From NCBI GenBank assembly GCA_018263585.1, contig JAANWZ010000044.1, positions 702 through 56,955 of the forward strand: a DNA stretch of 56,254 bases. Direction: 5' to 3'. The notes under the pieces were generated by a model. It did not search any database. It was given only the letters and a program-made list of their open reading frames with translations, and was not told the DNA's origin. A program made the position numbers and the translations under genes. Origin of the DNA: Calditrichota bacterium. GTDB taxonomy: Bacteria > Electryoneota > Electryoneia > Electryoneales > Electryoneaceae. This document shows positions 9,830 to 19,431 of the stretch, piece by piece (within the stretch, counting starts at the first letter, position 1; every line of letters begins with the position of its first letter).

Positions 9830-10440
9830 GCGAAGTCGTCAACGTGCTCATCGTCGGCGTCGGCGGCCAGGGGGTCGTGCTCGCCTCGAACATCCTCTGC
9901 GAGGTCGCGGTGCGCGCCGGGCTGGACGTGAAGAAATCCGAGATCCACGGGATGAGCCAGCGCGGCGGGGTCGTCACCAGCCACGTCCGCTTCGGCGAAC
10001 GCGTGCTCAGCCCGCTGATCATGCACGGCCGCGCCGATGTCGTGCTCGGGTTCGAAGCGGCGGAGGCGCTCCGGTTCGCGCACGAAGTCCGCGACGGCGG
10101 CCTGCTCCTCTCCTCGACGCAGAAGATCCCGCCGCCGACCGGACCGGTGAAGAAGAAACAGAAGCGCCCGCGCTACCCGCAAACCCCGCTCTCCGACGCG
10201 AAACAGGTCTGCCGCGGGCGCGTCGTTCCCGTCGAAGCCGACCGGATCGCCGCCGAACTCGGCAACCCGCGGCTCACGAACACGATCCTGCTCGGCGCGC
10301 TCTCCACCGGGCTCGCGATCGACGACGCACTCTGGACCGACACGATCCGGCAGATGGTGCCGTCGAAGACGGTCGAGCTCAACCTCGCCGCGTTCGCGCG
10401 CGGAAAAGAGGTCGCGCTCAGCGAGCGCCAGCCCGCGTGA
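9826..10440 (+). CDS. iorB: indolepyruvate ferredoxin oxidoreductase beta subunit
   Basis: ATGA overlap with iorA; VLIVGVGGQGVVLASNILCEVA...KKSEIHGMSQRGGVVTSHVRFG. Confidence 0.92.
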   Translation: MSEVVNVLIVGVGGQGVVLASNILCEVAVRAGLDVKKSEIHGMSQRGGVVTSHVRFGERVLSPLIMHGRADVVLGFEAAEALRFAHEVRDGGLLLSSTQKIPPPTGPVKKKQKRPRYPQTPLSDAKQVCRGRVVPVEADRIAAELGNPRLTNTILLGALSTGLAIDDALWTDTIRQMVPSKTVELNLAAFARGKEVALSERQPA

Positions 10441-10492
10441 TCCGGCGGTCGCACGTTGCGGGCTGCGGGCGGCGGGCACACACAACCCTTGC

Positions 10493-10558
10493 CCTTGACT
10501 TTAGTCAAGGATAATCAAGAGTTTGGTCCACAACCGATGCCCTTGACTTTAGTCAAGG
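10493..10558. repeat. two copies of the CCTTGACTTTAGTCAAGG palindrome
   Basis: exact 8-bp arms with TT centre at 10493-10510 and 10541-10558. Confidence 0.95.
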
Positions 10559-10574
10559 ATAGTCAGGAGGTTGG

Positions 10575-10890
10575 TCCGGGAGCGCTTGCGAAGATCCGGT
10601 TATGCAGTTAGCTCAGCCACGTGTATGGACCGGACTCTGAAGCACATTCGCGCAGCAGAGGCGTCATTCTGAACCCGGCTTCACGCGTCTGTCTGCGTGA
10701 AGACGGGTGAAGAAGGTCCAGCCTATCCGAGGGTTATGTCACGAGTTTCATTGTATCGTCCACCCTTGTCGAACCTGGACCTTCTTCCCTCAGCCCGACA
10801 AACGGACGTCGGGCTTCGGTCAGAATGACCCCTTTGCCACCCGCGATATTGGTCCCGGCTGAGCCAAAGGGATAACCGGGTGCGACCGAG
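10575..10890 (-). repeat. MITE-like nested inverted-repeat element, degraded copy
   Basis: gcgcttgcgaagatccggttatgc...agctcagccacgtg...gtcattctgaacccgg...gaagaaggtccag...ctggaccttcttcc...gcttcggtcagaatgacc...gctgagccaaagggataaccgg. Confidence 0.85.
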
Positions 10891-10930
10891 CCGGGTGGGC
10901 CGGGCTCGCCCCGGGTTTCACGCTACGCCA

Positions 10931-11017
10931 TGTGCCCCTGTGACTGCGTGCAGCGATGTCGCAGGGTTCATTCACCGGTGGATGAGCCGCGGTGACCTTC
11001 GGTCCCCGCGGGCATGC
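10931..11017. repeat. two palindromic modules joined by the ACCGGT hinge
   Basis: gcccctgtgac...gatgtcgcaggg / tcattcaccggtggatga / gccgcggtgaccttcggtccccgcgggcat. Confidence 0.8.
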
Positions 11018-11210
11018 AGTTGTCACGTACGATGTGATCAGCCGCGCGGGCGACACTGATTGAGCCCGCACAGGCGGCACTAATCGCCCCCGTACAGGCC
11101 GTGCCGAGTTGGCGGGTTGCTACAGTCAGAATTCGTGAACCCGCCGGGAGAGTAGTATTTTTGTACATGGGGCGTTATACTCCGGAGAGGCGACCGAGGC
11201 GATAAGATCG

Positions 11211-12143
11211 ATGTCGATCACAGGCCTCCACCTGCTGCTCTCCTACCAGTGCACGAACGAGTGCGACCACTGCTTCGTGTATTCGTCCCCGTCCGCGCGC
11301 GGGACGATGAGCCTGCGCTTCGCCCGGAACGCGATCCACCAGGCGCAGGACGTGAAGGGGATGGAGGAGATCTGGTTCGAGGGCGGGGAGCCGTTCCTTC
11401 TCTACCCGGTGCTGATGAACGCGGCCTGGTACGCGGCGATGGTCGGGTTCCGGATCGGGATTGTCACGAACGGCTATTTCGCGACGACGGTCGAGGACGC
11501 GATGGAGTGGCTGCGACCGCTCGTCGAGTTGCCCGAGATCGCGTTGTCCGTCAGCGAGGACGTGTACCACGGCAGCGACGAGGGTGACAACCCTGCCGCC
11601 CGCACCCGCGAGGCCGCCCGCCGGCTCGGCATCGAGGCGGATGCGGTCTCGATCGAACAGCCGTGCGGAGTGGTGATCGAGCACGAGAAGGGGGAGCCGA
11701 TCCTCGGCGGCGGGGTGCGGTTCCGCGGGCGCGCGGCGGACAGGCTCGCGGATGACCCGTCGTTGCCGCGGAAGCCGTGGCACGAGTTCACCGAATGCCC
11801 GGACGAGGACTGGGACCGTGTCGGCCGGCTCCACCTCGACGGCTACGGCAACGTGTTCGCCTGCCAGGGAGTCGTGATCGGAAACCTGGACGCGCGCACG
11901 CTGCGCGAGATCGTGCGCGAATACGAGCCCGACACGCACCCGATCATCGGCCCGCTCAAGCGCGGCGGCCCCGCCGAGCTCGTACGTCACTACGACCTGC
12001 CGCTGAAGGGCGAATACCTCGACGCGTGCCAGTTGTGCTTCCTCGCACGCCGGGCGCTGCGGGAAAGACGTCCGGACCTGCTCGCCCCGCCGGTGGTTTA
12101 TGGAGAAGACCCCGGCGACGCCTCACAGGGTGAACAGGACTGA
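11211..12143 (+). CDS. radical SAM protein
   Basis: CTNECDHC (CxxxCxxC); WFEGGEPFLLYP; C-terminal extra cysteines (DACQLC). Confidence 0.85.
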   Translation: MSITGLHLLLSYQCTNECDHCFVYSSPSARGTMSLRFARNAIHQAQDVKGMEEIWFEGGEPFLLYPVLMNAAWYAAMVGFRIGIVTNGYFATTVEDAMEWLRPLVELPEIALSVSEDVYHGSDEGDNPAARTREAARRLGIEADAVSIEQPCGVVIEHEKGEPILGGGVRFRGRAADRLADDPSLPRKPWHEFTECPDEDWDRVGRLHLDGYGNVFACQGVVIGNLDARTLREIVREYEPDTHPIIGPLKRGGPAELVRHYDLPLKGEYLDACQLCFLARRALRERRPDLLAPPVVYGEDPGDASQGEQD

Positions 12144-13652
12144 CGCGCGCAGCGTCAGCCCGGTCGCCTTCACCGTCGCCTCGTACCCGTCGTCCCCGTC
12201 ATCCTCCGCGAGCACCGTCTGCGCGGGATACCACGCATATCCGGCCCTGATCTGCACCGCGAGATCGGGCGTGATCAGCGTCTCGAGGCCGGTGGCGAAC
12301 GTGAACCCGTGCACCGCTTCCGTGTGCGTGTCCCCGTTCTCGTCCTCGATGCCCGGGAAGCTGACCGCGAGGATCCCGTAGCGCGCGGATGCGAGCAGCG
12401 CGAACCGGCGGAACCACAGCTTCTTCATCACGCCGATGTTGCCGCCGAACGTGAGCGTGTGCGGCACAGCGAGCAGCCCGCCTTCCGCGACCGTGTACAG
12501 CTCGGAGACGCCGGTGAGTGCGGCGACATTGTACTCCGCGCCCGCGGCGAGCCATAACCGCGACGCGCTCCCGTCGTCCGGCAGCTCGACGTCCTCGTCA
12601 TGCTCGCCGGGGATCAGCCGGGGATGTCGCCGGAACGCGTCGAACCCGCTCGTCTCGACCGGGATCGCCCCGAGCACCGGCATCAGGTTGAACCCGAACC
12701 GGGCATCTTCGATCACCTGGTCGGAGTAAGTGACATCCCAGCCGCCGATCAGCACCTGCACCTCGGATCGCTCGTCGCCGACCGCGCGCACCTTGCCGAA
12801 CGCGAGCATCCGTGACCCGGCCGCGGTCGGGTCGCTCGCCGACCACACCTTGTAGCGGCGGTCGAGCTGCACGCCGAGGTCCGCGCCGCGGTTGAACGTG
12901 AACCGGTTCACCCCGGGCTTCGTCACGATCGCCTTGATCGAAAACTCGTCCATCGCGCGCACGTTCGTGCGCAACTGCTCGATCACGCCGTCCGCGCGGT
13001 CCTCGAACTGGTCGCGGATCTGCCTGTGCGTCGGCTTGTGATGTTTGCCGTGCGAAGTTGTGAACACATCGAGGTCGGGGATCGCGCCGAGCAGCGCCCC
13101 GATTGCACTCGTGGACCCGTGCACCTTGCCCACCCGCTCGCCGTCGTGCGTGCGGAAGATCTCGAGCTCCACCTCGATCTCCCACGTGTTGTCCTCGAAC
13201 AGACACCGTGTCATTCGCGGCACGAACGCGTAGCCGTTCTCCACGATCTGCTTCAGATCGGCGAGTGTGATCGGCGCCTCGCCGTAGCGCCCGCCGGTTT
13301 CGACCCGCTTCTGCTTGATCTCCTGCGCGTGCGCGAGCAGGTAGTCGTTCGCGTTCGCGAGGAAGTCGCCGAGGTCGGACTCGGCGGGCATCTCGTAGAA
13401 CGCGAAGCGCGGGAAGTTGAACACGAGTTCGCGCAGCAACCGGTGCTCGAAGTAGCCGCGGTCGGCGCGGGTCATCTGGCTCGTCGATGACCCGTACTGG
13501 ACCGGGAACACGAACAACTGCTTCTTCACCGACTGCTTGAGCGCGGCGCCGGCCGGTTCACCGGCCGACGTGTCCGCCGGCTCCCCGGCCGGCAGGGAAG
13601 AGGCCGCCGTCAACACGGCGGCGAACACGATCACGAGCAAACGGGAGTTCAT
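12123..13652 (-). CDS. secreted/outer-membrane hypothetical protein
   Basis: signal peptide MNSRLLVIVFAAVLTAASSLPAG; C-terminal barrel-like strands. Confidence 0.6.
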   Translation of the reverse strand: MNSRLLVIVFAAVLTAASSLPAGEPADTSAGEPAGAALKQSVKKQLFVFPVQYGSSTSQMTRADRGYFEHRLLRELVFNFPRFAFYEMPAESDLGDFLANANDYLLAHAQEIKQKRVETGGRYGEAPITLADLKQIVENGYAFVPRMTRCLFEDNTWEIEVELEIFRTHDGERVGKVHGSTSAIGALLGAIPDLDVFTTSHGKHHKPTHRQIRDQFEDRADGVIEQLRTNVRAMDEFSIKAIVTKPGVNRFTFNRGADLGVQLDRRYKVWSASDPTAAGSRMLAFGKVRAVGDERSEVQVLIGGWDVTYSDQVIEDARFGFNLMPVLGAIPVETSGFDAFRRHPRLIPGEHDEDVELPDDGSASRLWLAAGAEYNVAALTGVSELYTVAEGGLLAVPHTLTFGGNIGVMKKLWFRRFALLASARYGILAVSFPGIEDENGDTHTEAVHGFTFATGLETLITPDLAVQIRAGYAWYPAQTVLAEDDGDDGYEATVKATGLTLRASVLFTL

Positions 13653-14216
13653 CGCGTCCCGGTCGGTTGCGTTCACCTGTCGCGGCAAATCTAATGCAAT
13701 CGGCGGGCCGGTCACGGAGCCCGCGAGCACGAGTCCCGGCGACCGGCGGGCGCACGACTCTCCGCGCCCGATAGAACGATCCCGCGCGCCCGGTTCAGAA
13801 AAAGCTAAAGCAGGCGTGCAATCTGCCGATAGGGAGGACGGAGGGGGGAACCGCGCCGGCAGCGCGCGCGATCCCCCGTGACCCGGCGGCGCCCGCCGGT
13901 TCGATTGCATAGCGCGCTCCGGTACGGCGCGCACGCCCGCGACCGGACAGCTTCGACGGAGGCCTTGATGAAACGACGGAGAGGGCGGCCCGGCAGACGC
14001 AACCTGCCCCGTCCGCTGAACCGGGCGGGTTCGTTGCCGGTCAACATGGTACCACCGATGGACGATTCCCGCCTGATCAACGAGCGCGAACTGATACGCG
14101 CGCCGGGCCTTGGCCCCGCGGAAGTCCGCGTGACCGCGCCCGTTCCGACACGACGCGCGACCCGGCCGGCGGGCTCTCGGTGAACTGACAGGCGGAATGA
14201 ACTGGCACGTGCGCAC

Positions 14217-14255
14217 ATGCCCGCGGGGACGGCCCGAAGGGCGTCACCGCGGCTG
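14217..14255. repeat. palindromic module (CATGCCCGCGGGGACGGCC...GGCGTCACCGCGGCTGAA)
   Basis: same module at 19289-19326, 20619-20654, 21610-21647, 36910-36943, 49003-49042, 49076-49108, 51934-51965, 56081-56120. Confidence 0.85.
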
Positions 14256-14445
14256 AACCGACGGTGTGGGCTTGCCTGCGCAGTCACGTTCCGCGCTTGA
14301 CAAGCAAGCGCGGGCACGAGGACGCACGTGAGACCCGAGGCTGAAGCCCGCCGCACAGAGACGCGCTGTCACAGGGGCACGTGAAAGACCAACTACCGGA
14401 TCACGATCCTCCGGACCAGTCACCGCCGGATCACGCGCCCCCGGA

Positions 14446-15246
14446 TCACTCGCCGCCTCCGACATAAACCCGCAGTCCCCCTTCCAGCGACGCTCCGCCG
14501 ATCAGGAACTCACCGTCCCACGCGTAGAAATTCGCGTTGTACGGCACCCACGCGTAGTTGAGGCTGACGAACCACTCCATGCTCCGCTGCTCTTTGCTCG
14601 CGAGCTGGAGGCCGGTGCCGACGACGACTCCGAATCCGGAGCCGGTCTCCTCGTAGGTCTCAAACTCACGTATCGTTCGCCCGCCGTTGTCCTCTTCGAA
14701 TTCGAACCGGAATTCGAGCCGGGAACGGAACCGCACGTACTCGAAGCCGGCGGTGAAATACCACAGCGGGAGCGGCTCGAACGGCGTCCAGTCGAGCGCG
14801 AGACGGGTGCTCGACTGCCGCCATTCCGTGGACTGCTTCTGCAGGTACTGCCCTGTGGTGTCGTTCGGGTCGGGGTATCCCTGCAGCTCCGCCGCCTTCG
14901 GCAGTCCCCAGAACAGGTCGAGGTGGGTGAGGAAGTGGAAGTTGTGCCGGTAGCCGATCACGAGTTTCGCGCCGGGCATCTGCGTGTTCTCCCAGCCGAG
15001 ACCGAGCCGCTCCTCCGCCGTGTCCCGCCGGTTTGTCACAAGTCCGTAGGCGTTGCGCCGCTCGACGCTGAACCTCATCCGCCCGTCACTCGTGATCACA
15101 TCCCCGCTGCCGTTCAGCTCGAACATGCTGATCCCGCCGCCGATGAACCAGCCCTCCGGTTGTGAGCGCTGGGCGGCGGATGTTGTCGGCGCGGCGACAA
15201 CCCCGGCGAGCAGTACACCGGCGATCAGGAGGAGACGTCGGTTCAT
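14446..15246 (-). CDS. outer-membrane/secreted hypothetical protein
   Basis: MNRRLLLIAGVLLAGVVAAPTTSAAQ signal peptide; barrel-like C-terminus. Confidence 0.6.
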   Translation of the reverse strand: MNRRLLLIAGVLLAGVVAAPTTSAAQRSQPEGWFIGGGISMFELNGSGDVITSDGRMRFSVERRNAYGLVTNRRDTAEERLGLGWENTQMPGAKLVIGYRHNFHFLTHLDLFWGLPKAAELQGYPDPNDTTGQYLQKQSTEWRQSSTRLALDWTPFEPLPLWYFTAGFEYVRFRSRLEFRFEFEEDNGGRTIREFETYEETGSGFGVVVGTGLQLASKEQRSMEWFVSLNYAWVPYNANFYAWDGEFLIGGASLEGGLRVYVGGGE

Positions 15247-15275
15247 GGTGTTTCCCGTCACGATGCGGTTGCGGC

Positions 15276-16058
<783 letters not shown>

Positions 16059-16202
16059 TGTTCGCAGTTCGGCTCTGTTGGTTGACCTCTGCTGCGGGCC
16101 GGGAACATCCGGGCGCGGACTCCGTGAACCTGTCGGACGGCCGCCGCTTGACCTCTGTTTACGCCGTGCTTACGTTGACCGGGACGCAAACGGGACGCTG
16201 CG

Positions 16203-16556
16203 ATGGCGACGAAGAAGAAACGGTACAAGTCGAAGGATCCGAAGCCGGACTGGGTTCGCGCCAACGACTACAAGCGGATCCGCGGCGGGAGCTACATCGT
16301 CCGGCGGAACGAACACGGCGCCGCAACGTACGTTGTCGGCAAAGCGACCCGCAAGCTTTCCACCCCCGTCGAGGTGGAGTACGCGCTCAAGCAGGGGCAG
16401 ATGGTCGCGGTCTGGGCGGGCAAGTACTTCCGGTACGTGCGTGTCACCCCGGATGTCGGGCGCGAAATCCTCGATTTGATCTGGGAGCAGGAGGAGCGGC
16501 GCGGCGTCGAGCGACCCGAAATGAGCGACTACGACAAGGAGTCGTTCGACATCTGA
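16203..16556 (+). CDS. hypothetical protein
   Basis: 117-aa ORF with native codon usage, followed by a terminator. Confidence 0.65.
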   Translation: MATKKKRYKSKDPKPDWVRANDYKRIRGGSYIVRRNEHGAATYVVGKATRKLSTPVEVEYALKQGQMVAVWAGKYFRYVRVTPDVGREILDLIWEQEERRGVERPEMSDYDKESFDI

Positions 16557-16580
16557 GTGGAACAGACGGTTTCCCATCCG

Positions 16581-16607
16581 CCGCCGGGAGGATTCCGGCG
16601 GTTTTCT
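16581..16607 (+). terminator. Rho-independent terminator
   Basis: CCGCCGG-gaggatt-CCGGCGG followed by TTTTCT. Confidence 0.75.
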
Positions 16608-16644
16608 GCTTGCGGCTCAGATTCCGACAGCGGGACCGACAGAA

Positions 16645-18120
16645 ATGACCTCGCCCCCGACCGCGCTCTCGATCCTGACGAGCCTCCAGGCGTCGCCGGA
16701 AGCCGTCGTGCGCTCGCTGATGTCGCTGCGCCGCACGGACGTGCCGATCCTCTACCTGCACGGCGCCGGCGACGAGCCGCCGCGCGGGCCGGATGTGACC
16801 GCGGTCGAAACCGAGGCGACCACGCTCGGCGGGATGATCGAACTCGCCCGTCACGCCGAACCCGCCGGCCTCTATATCTGGATCCCGCCGGGCGTGGAGG
16901 TCGATGCCGATGGGCTCGCGCCGTTTCTCGACACACACCGCGCCGACCCCGACGCGTCGCTGATCGTATCCGACTACCGCACGGACGGCCGCACCGTCGC
17001 GATCCATCCGTTGACCGACGATCTCACCGAGCGCGAGGATTTCGGCGCGGTGTGGGCGATTCCGGGCCGGTTCCTCGAGCGGATCGGCGGCGCAGACCCG
17101 TCGCTCCGCTTCGCCACCTTCTACGACCTGCGGCTGAAGCTGATGGAACACGGGCATCTCGCCCGCATCGACCGTCCGACGCACACCGTGCAGCCTGTGC
17201 AACGCGACGAGACCGCCCGCGCCGACCTGCTCTTCTACCCCGGCGGCGGAGCGTACGGCGGGTTCAGCTACCTGTTCCTCGACGAGGCGGAAGAGCGGGA
17301 GATCGAGCAGGTGTTCGAACGCTGCCTGAAACGGCGCGGCGCGTTCCTCGAACCGCGTGGAAACGACGCGCCCCGCTCCCCGCTCGCCGGCGGCGACCCG
17401 ATCGCGACCGTAGTCATCCCCGTGCACAACCGCGCCCGCCTGCTCCCGCGTGCGCTCGACTCCGTGCTCGCGAACACACTCAGCGAGTTCGAGGTGATCG
17501 TCGTCGATAACGCGTCCCGGGACGAGAGTCGCGCGGTCGCGGAAGCGTACGCGGAGAAGGACCCGCGCATTCGCGTGCTCGCGAGCGATGTGAACCTGAT
17601 CGCGCGCGCGTTGAACATGGGCGTGCGCGCGGCGCGGGGCCGGTACATCGCGCAGCTCGACAGCGACGACGAGTACGTGCCGCACACGCTGCGCGCGATC
17701 GTAGATCACCTCGAGGCGAACCCGCCGTGCGCGCTCGCGATCAGCTACTACGAATTGATGGACGAAGCCGGGCGCACGCTCGACGAGTTCGGCGTGATCA
17801 AGCACCTCGAGTACAATCTGAACAACATCCTCCGCGTCGATGGCGCCGGCGCGCTCCGCTGCTGGAGCCGGGCCGTAATCGAGGAAATGGGCGGGTTCAA
17901 CGAAACCGACTTTCCCAACTACGGCGAAGACTACGATCTCGTGCTCAGAGTCTCCGAGAAGTACCGCGTGGATCGTGTGCAGAAGGTCCTCTATCGCTAC
18001 CGCCGCCATCCCGGCAATACGGACGCGCTGCGTGAACCGTACGACAAGATCCGGGCGAAGACGTTCGCCCGCACGCGCGCAATCGCACGTCGCCGGAAAC
18101 TGAACAGCGTCGCGGTTTGA
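16645..18120 (+). CDS. family 2 glycosyltransferase with N-terminal extension
   Basis: ATVVIPVHNRARLLPRALDSVLANTLSEFEVIVVDNASRD; QLDSDDEYVP; NYGEDYDLVLRVSEKY. Confidence 0.85.
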   Translation: MTSPPTALSILTSLQASPEAVVRSLMSLRRTDVPILYLHGAGDEPPRGPDVTAVETEATTLGGMIELARHAEPAGLYIWIPPGVEVDADGLAPFLDTHRADPDASLIVSDYRTDGRTVAIHPLTDDLTEREDFGAVWAIPGRFLERIGGADPSLRFATFYDLRLKLMEHGHLARIDRPTHTVQPVQRDETARADLLFYPGGGAYGGFSYLFLDEAEEREIEQVFERCLKRRGAFLEPRGNDAPRSPLAGGDPIATVVIPVHNRARLLPRALDSVLANTLSEFEVIVVDNASRDESRAVAEAYAEKDPRIRVLASDVNLIARALNMGVRAARGRYIAQLDSDDEYVPHTLRAIVDHLEANPPCALAISYYELMDEAGRTLDEFGVIKHLEYNLNNILRVDGAGALRCWSRAVIEEMGGFNETDFPNYGEDYDLVLRVSEKYRVDRVQKVLYRYRRHPGNTDALREPYDKIRAKTFARTRAIARRRKLNSVAV

Positions 18121-19088
18121 TGGCCCGCCCCGCGTACATCCTCGGGGTCGATGCCGGCGCGACCCGGTCACGGTTTCTGCTCGCGAGGTTTGACAGCGAA
18201 GAGGTCGGCCGCGAGCAGGGCCCGGCGTTCAACCTGCGCCAGTCCGCGCCCCGGGAGTTGCGCGCGCTCGTCGATCGCTACGCCCGCGAACTGCTCGCCG
18301 CGGCCGAAGTTGACAGCATCAACCTGCGCGCGATCGCGATCGGCGCCGCCGGCGCCGGCACAACAGGCGAGCGCGATCAGATCCGCGAGCTCGTCCAGTC
18401 ACGCTATCCCCATTCGCACGTGTACGTGCACCACGACGCGTTCATCGCGCATCACGGCGCGCTCGGCGGCGGGACGGGCGTGATCGTGATCGCCGGCACC
18501 GGCTCGATCGCGTACGGGCGCAGCGACGACGGCCGCGAAGCGCGCGCCGGCGGCTGGGGCTGGCTGCTCGGCGACGAGGGCGGCGGCTGGTGGATCGGAC
18601 GCGAACTGATCCGCGCGGCGCTCGCTGCATGGGAAGGCTCCGGGCCGGACACCTCGCTTGCCGAATTGCTGTGCGACAGGTTCGATTTGGACGACGCGTA
18701 CGCGGTCATCCCGCGCCTCTACGGCGGCGAGCTGGAACGAAGACAGTTCACCGCGCTCGCGCAGCCCGCGGCCGAACACGCCCGCGCCGGCGACGAGGTC
18801 GCGGTCACGCTGTTCACGAGAGCGGGCCGTGAACTCGGCGCGCTCGCCGTCCGCGCCGCGCGCAAACTCGAGATCCCGCCCGGCGCGTTGACCGTCGCGA
18901 TGCTCGGCGGAGTCGCGGAAGGCGCCGCCGACCTGCTCGAGCCGGGCGTGCGCGAGGCGCTGGACGAGTTCGCGCTGCGTGACCCCGGCCCGGAAACGCG
19001 ACCCCGGCTCGTGCAACCCGAGGCGGACGCCGTCACCGGCGCGGTGAACTGGGCGCGCGACCGTTTGCTCAAGCGGTCGTTCGCGTGA
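18117..19088 (+). CDS. BadF/BadG-type ATPase, N-acetylglucosamine kinase-like
   Basis: YILGVDAGATRSRFLLA; GTGVIVIAGTGSIAYG; GGWGWLLGDEGGGWWIGRELI; overlaps preceding stop. Confidence 0.85.
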   Translation: MMARPAYILGVDAGATRSRFLLARFDSEEVGREQGPAFNLRQSAPRELRALVDRYARELLAAAEVDSINLRAIAIGAAGAGTTGERDQIRELVQSRYPHSHVYVHHDAFIAHHGALGGGTGVIVIAGTGSIAYGRSDDGREARAGGWGWLLGDEGGGWWIGRELIRAALAAWEGSGPDTSLAELLCDRFDLDDAYAVIPRLYGGELERRQFTALAQPAAEHARAGDEVAVTLFTRAGRELGALAVRAARKLEIPPGALTVAMLGGVAEGAADLLEPGVREALDEFALRDPGPETRPRLVQPEADAVTGAVNWARDRLLKRSFA

Positions 19089-19171
19089 GCTTCCAGCTCG
19101 TGCCCGCGTTTGCTTGCAATCGCGGACCTGATCTCGTGCCCGCGTTTGCTTGCAAAACGCGGCTCGGAGAC

Positions 19172-19326
19172 GTGCCCCTGTGACAGGCCGGCGAAGCCGG
19201 GATGTCGCAGGGCTCATCGACCGGAGGATCAGCCGCGCGGGCAAGCCCGCACGGGCAGGACGGGTTGTTTGTACATCACCGGTTGATCAGCCGCTGTGAC
19301 GGCCTGCGGCCCGTCCCCGCGGGCAT
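19172..19326. repeat. three palindromic modules joined by two hinges
   Basis: gcccctgtgacaggccggcgaagccgggatgtcgcaggg - ctcatcgaccggaggatcagcc - gcgcgggcaagcccgcacgggc - tgtacatcaccggttgatcagcc - gctgtgacggcctgcggcccgtccccgcgggcat. Confidence 0.85.
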
Positions 19327-19431
19327 GAGGCGGCCACGCAAGGCCCGGTCCCGCACTTGCAAGCAAGCGCGCAGGCTGTTGACAAAGTGCGGGTGGGCCG
19401 GCAGCGACCAATCCGAGACGGAACACACGCT

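Noticed and set aside
10493-10558. Rho-independent terminators at the CCTTGACTTTAGTCAAGG palindromes
   Set aside because: Only 2 nt between the arms and no downstream T-tract on either strand; left as an unexplained repeat family.
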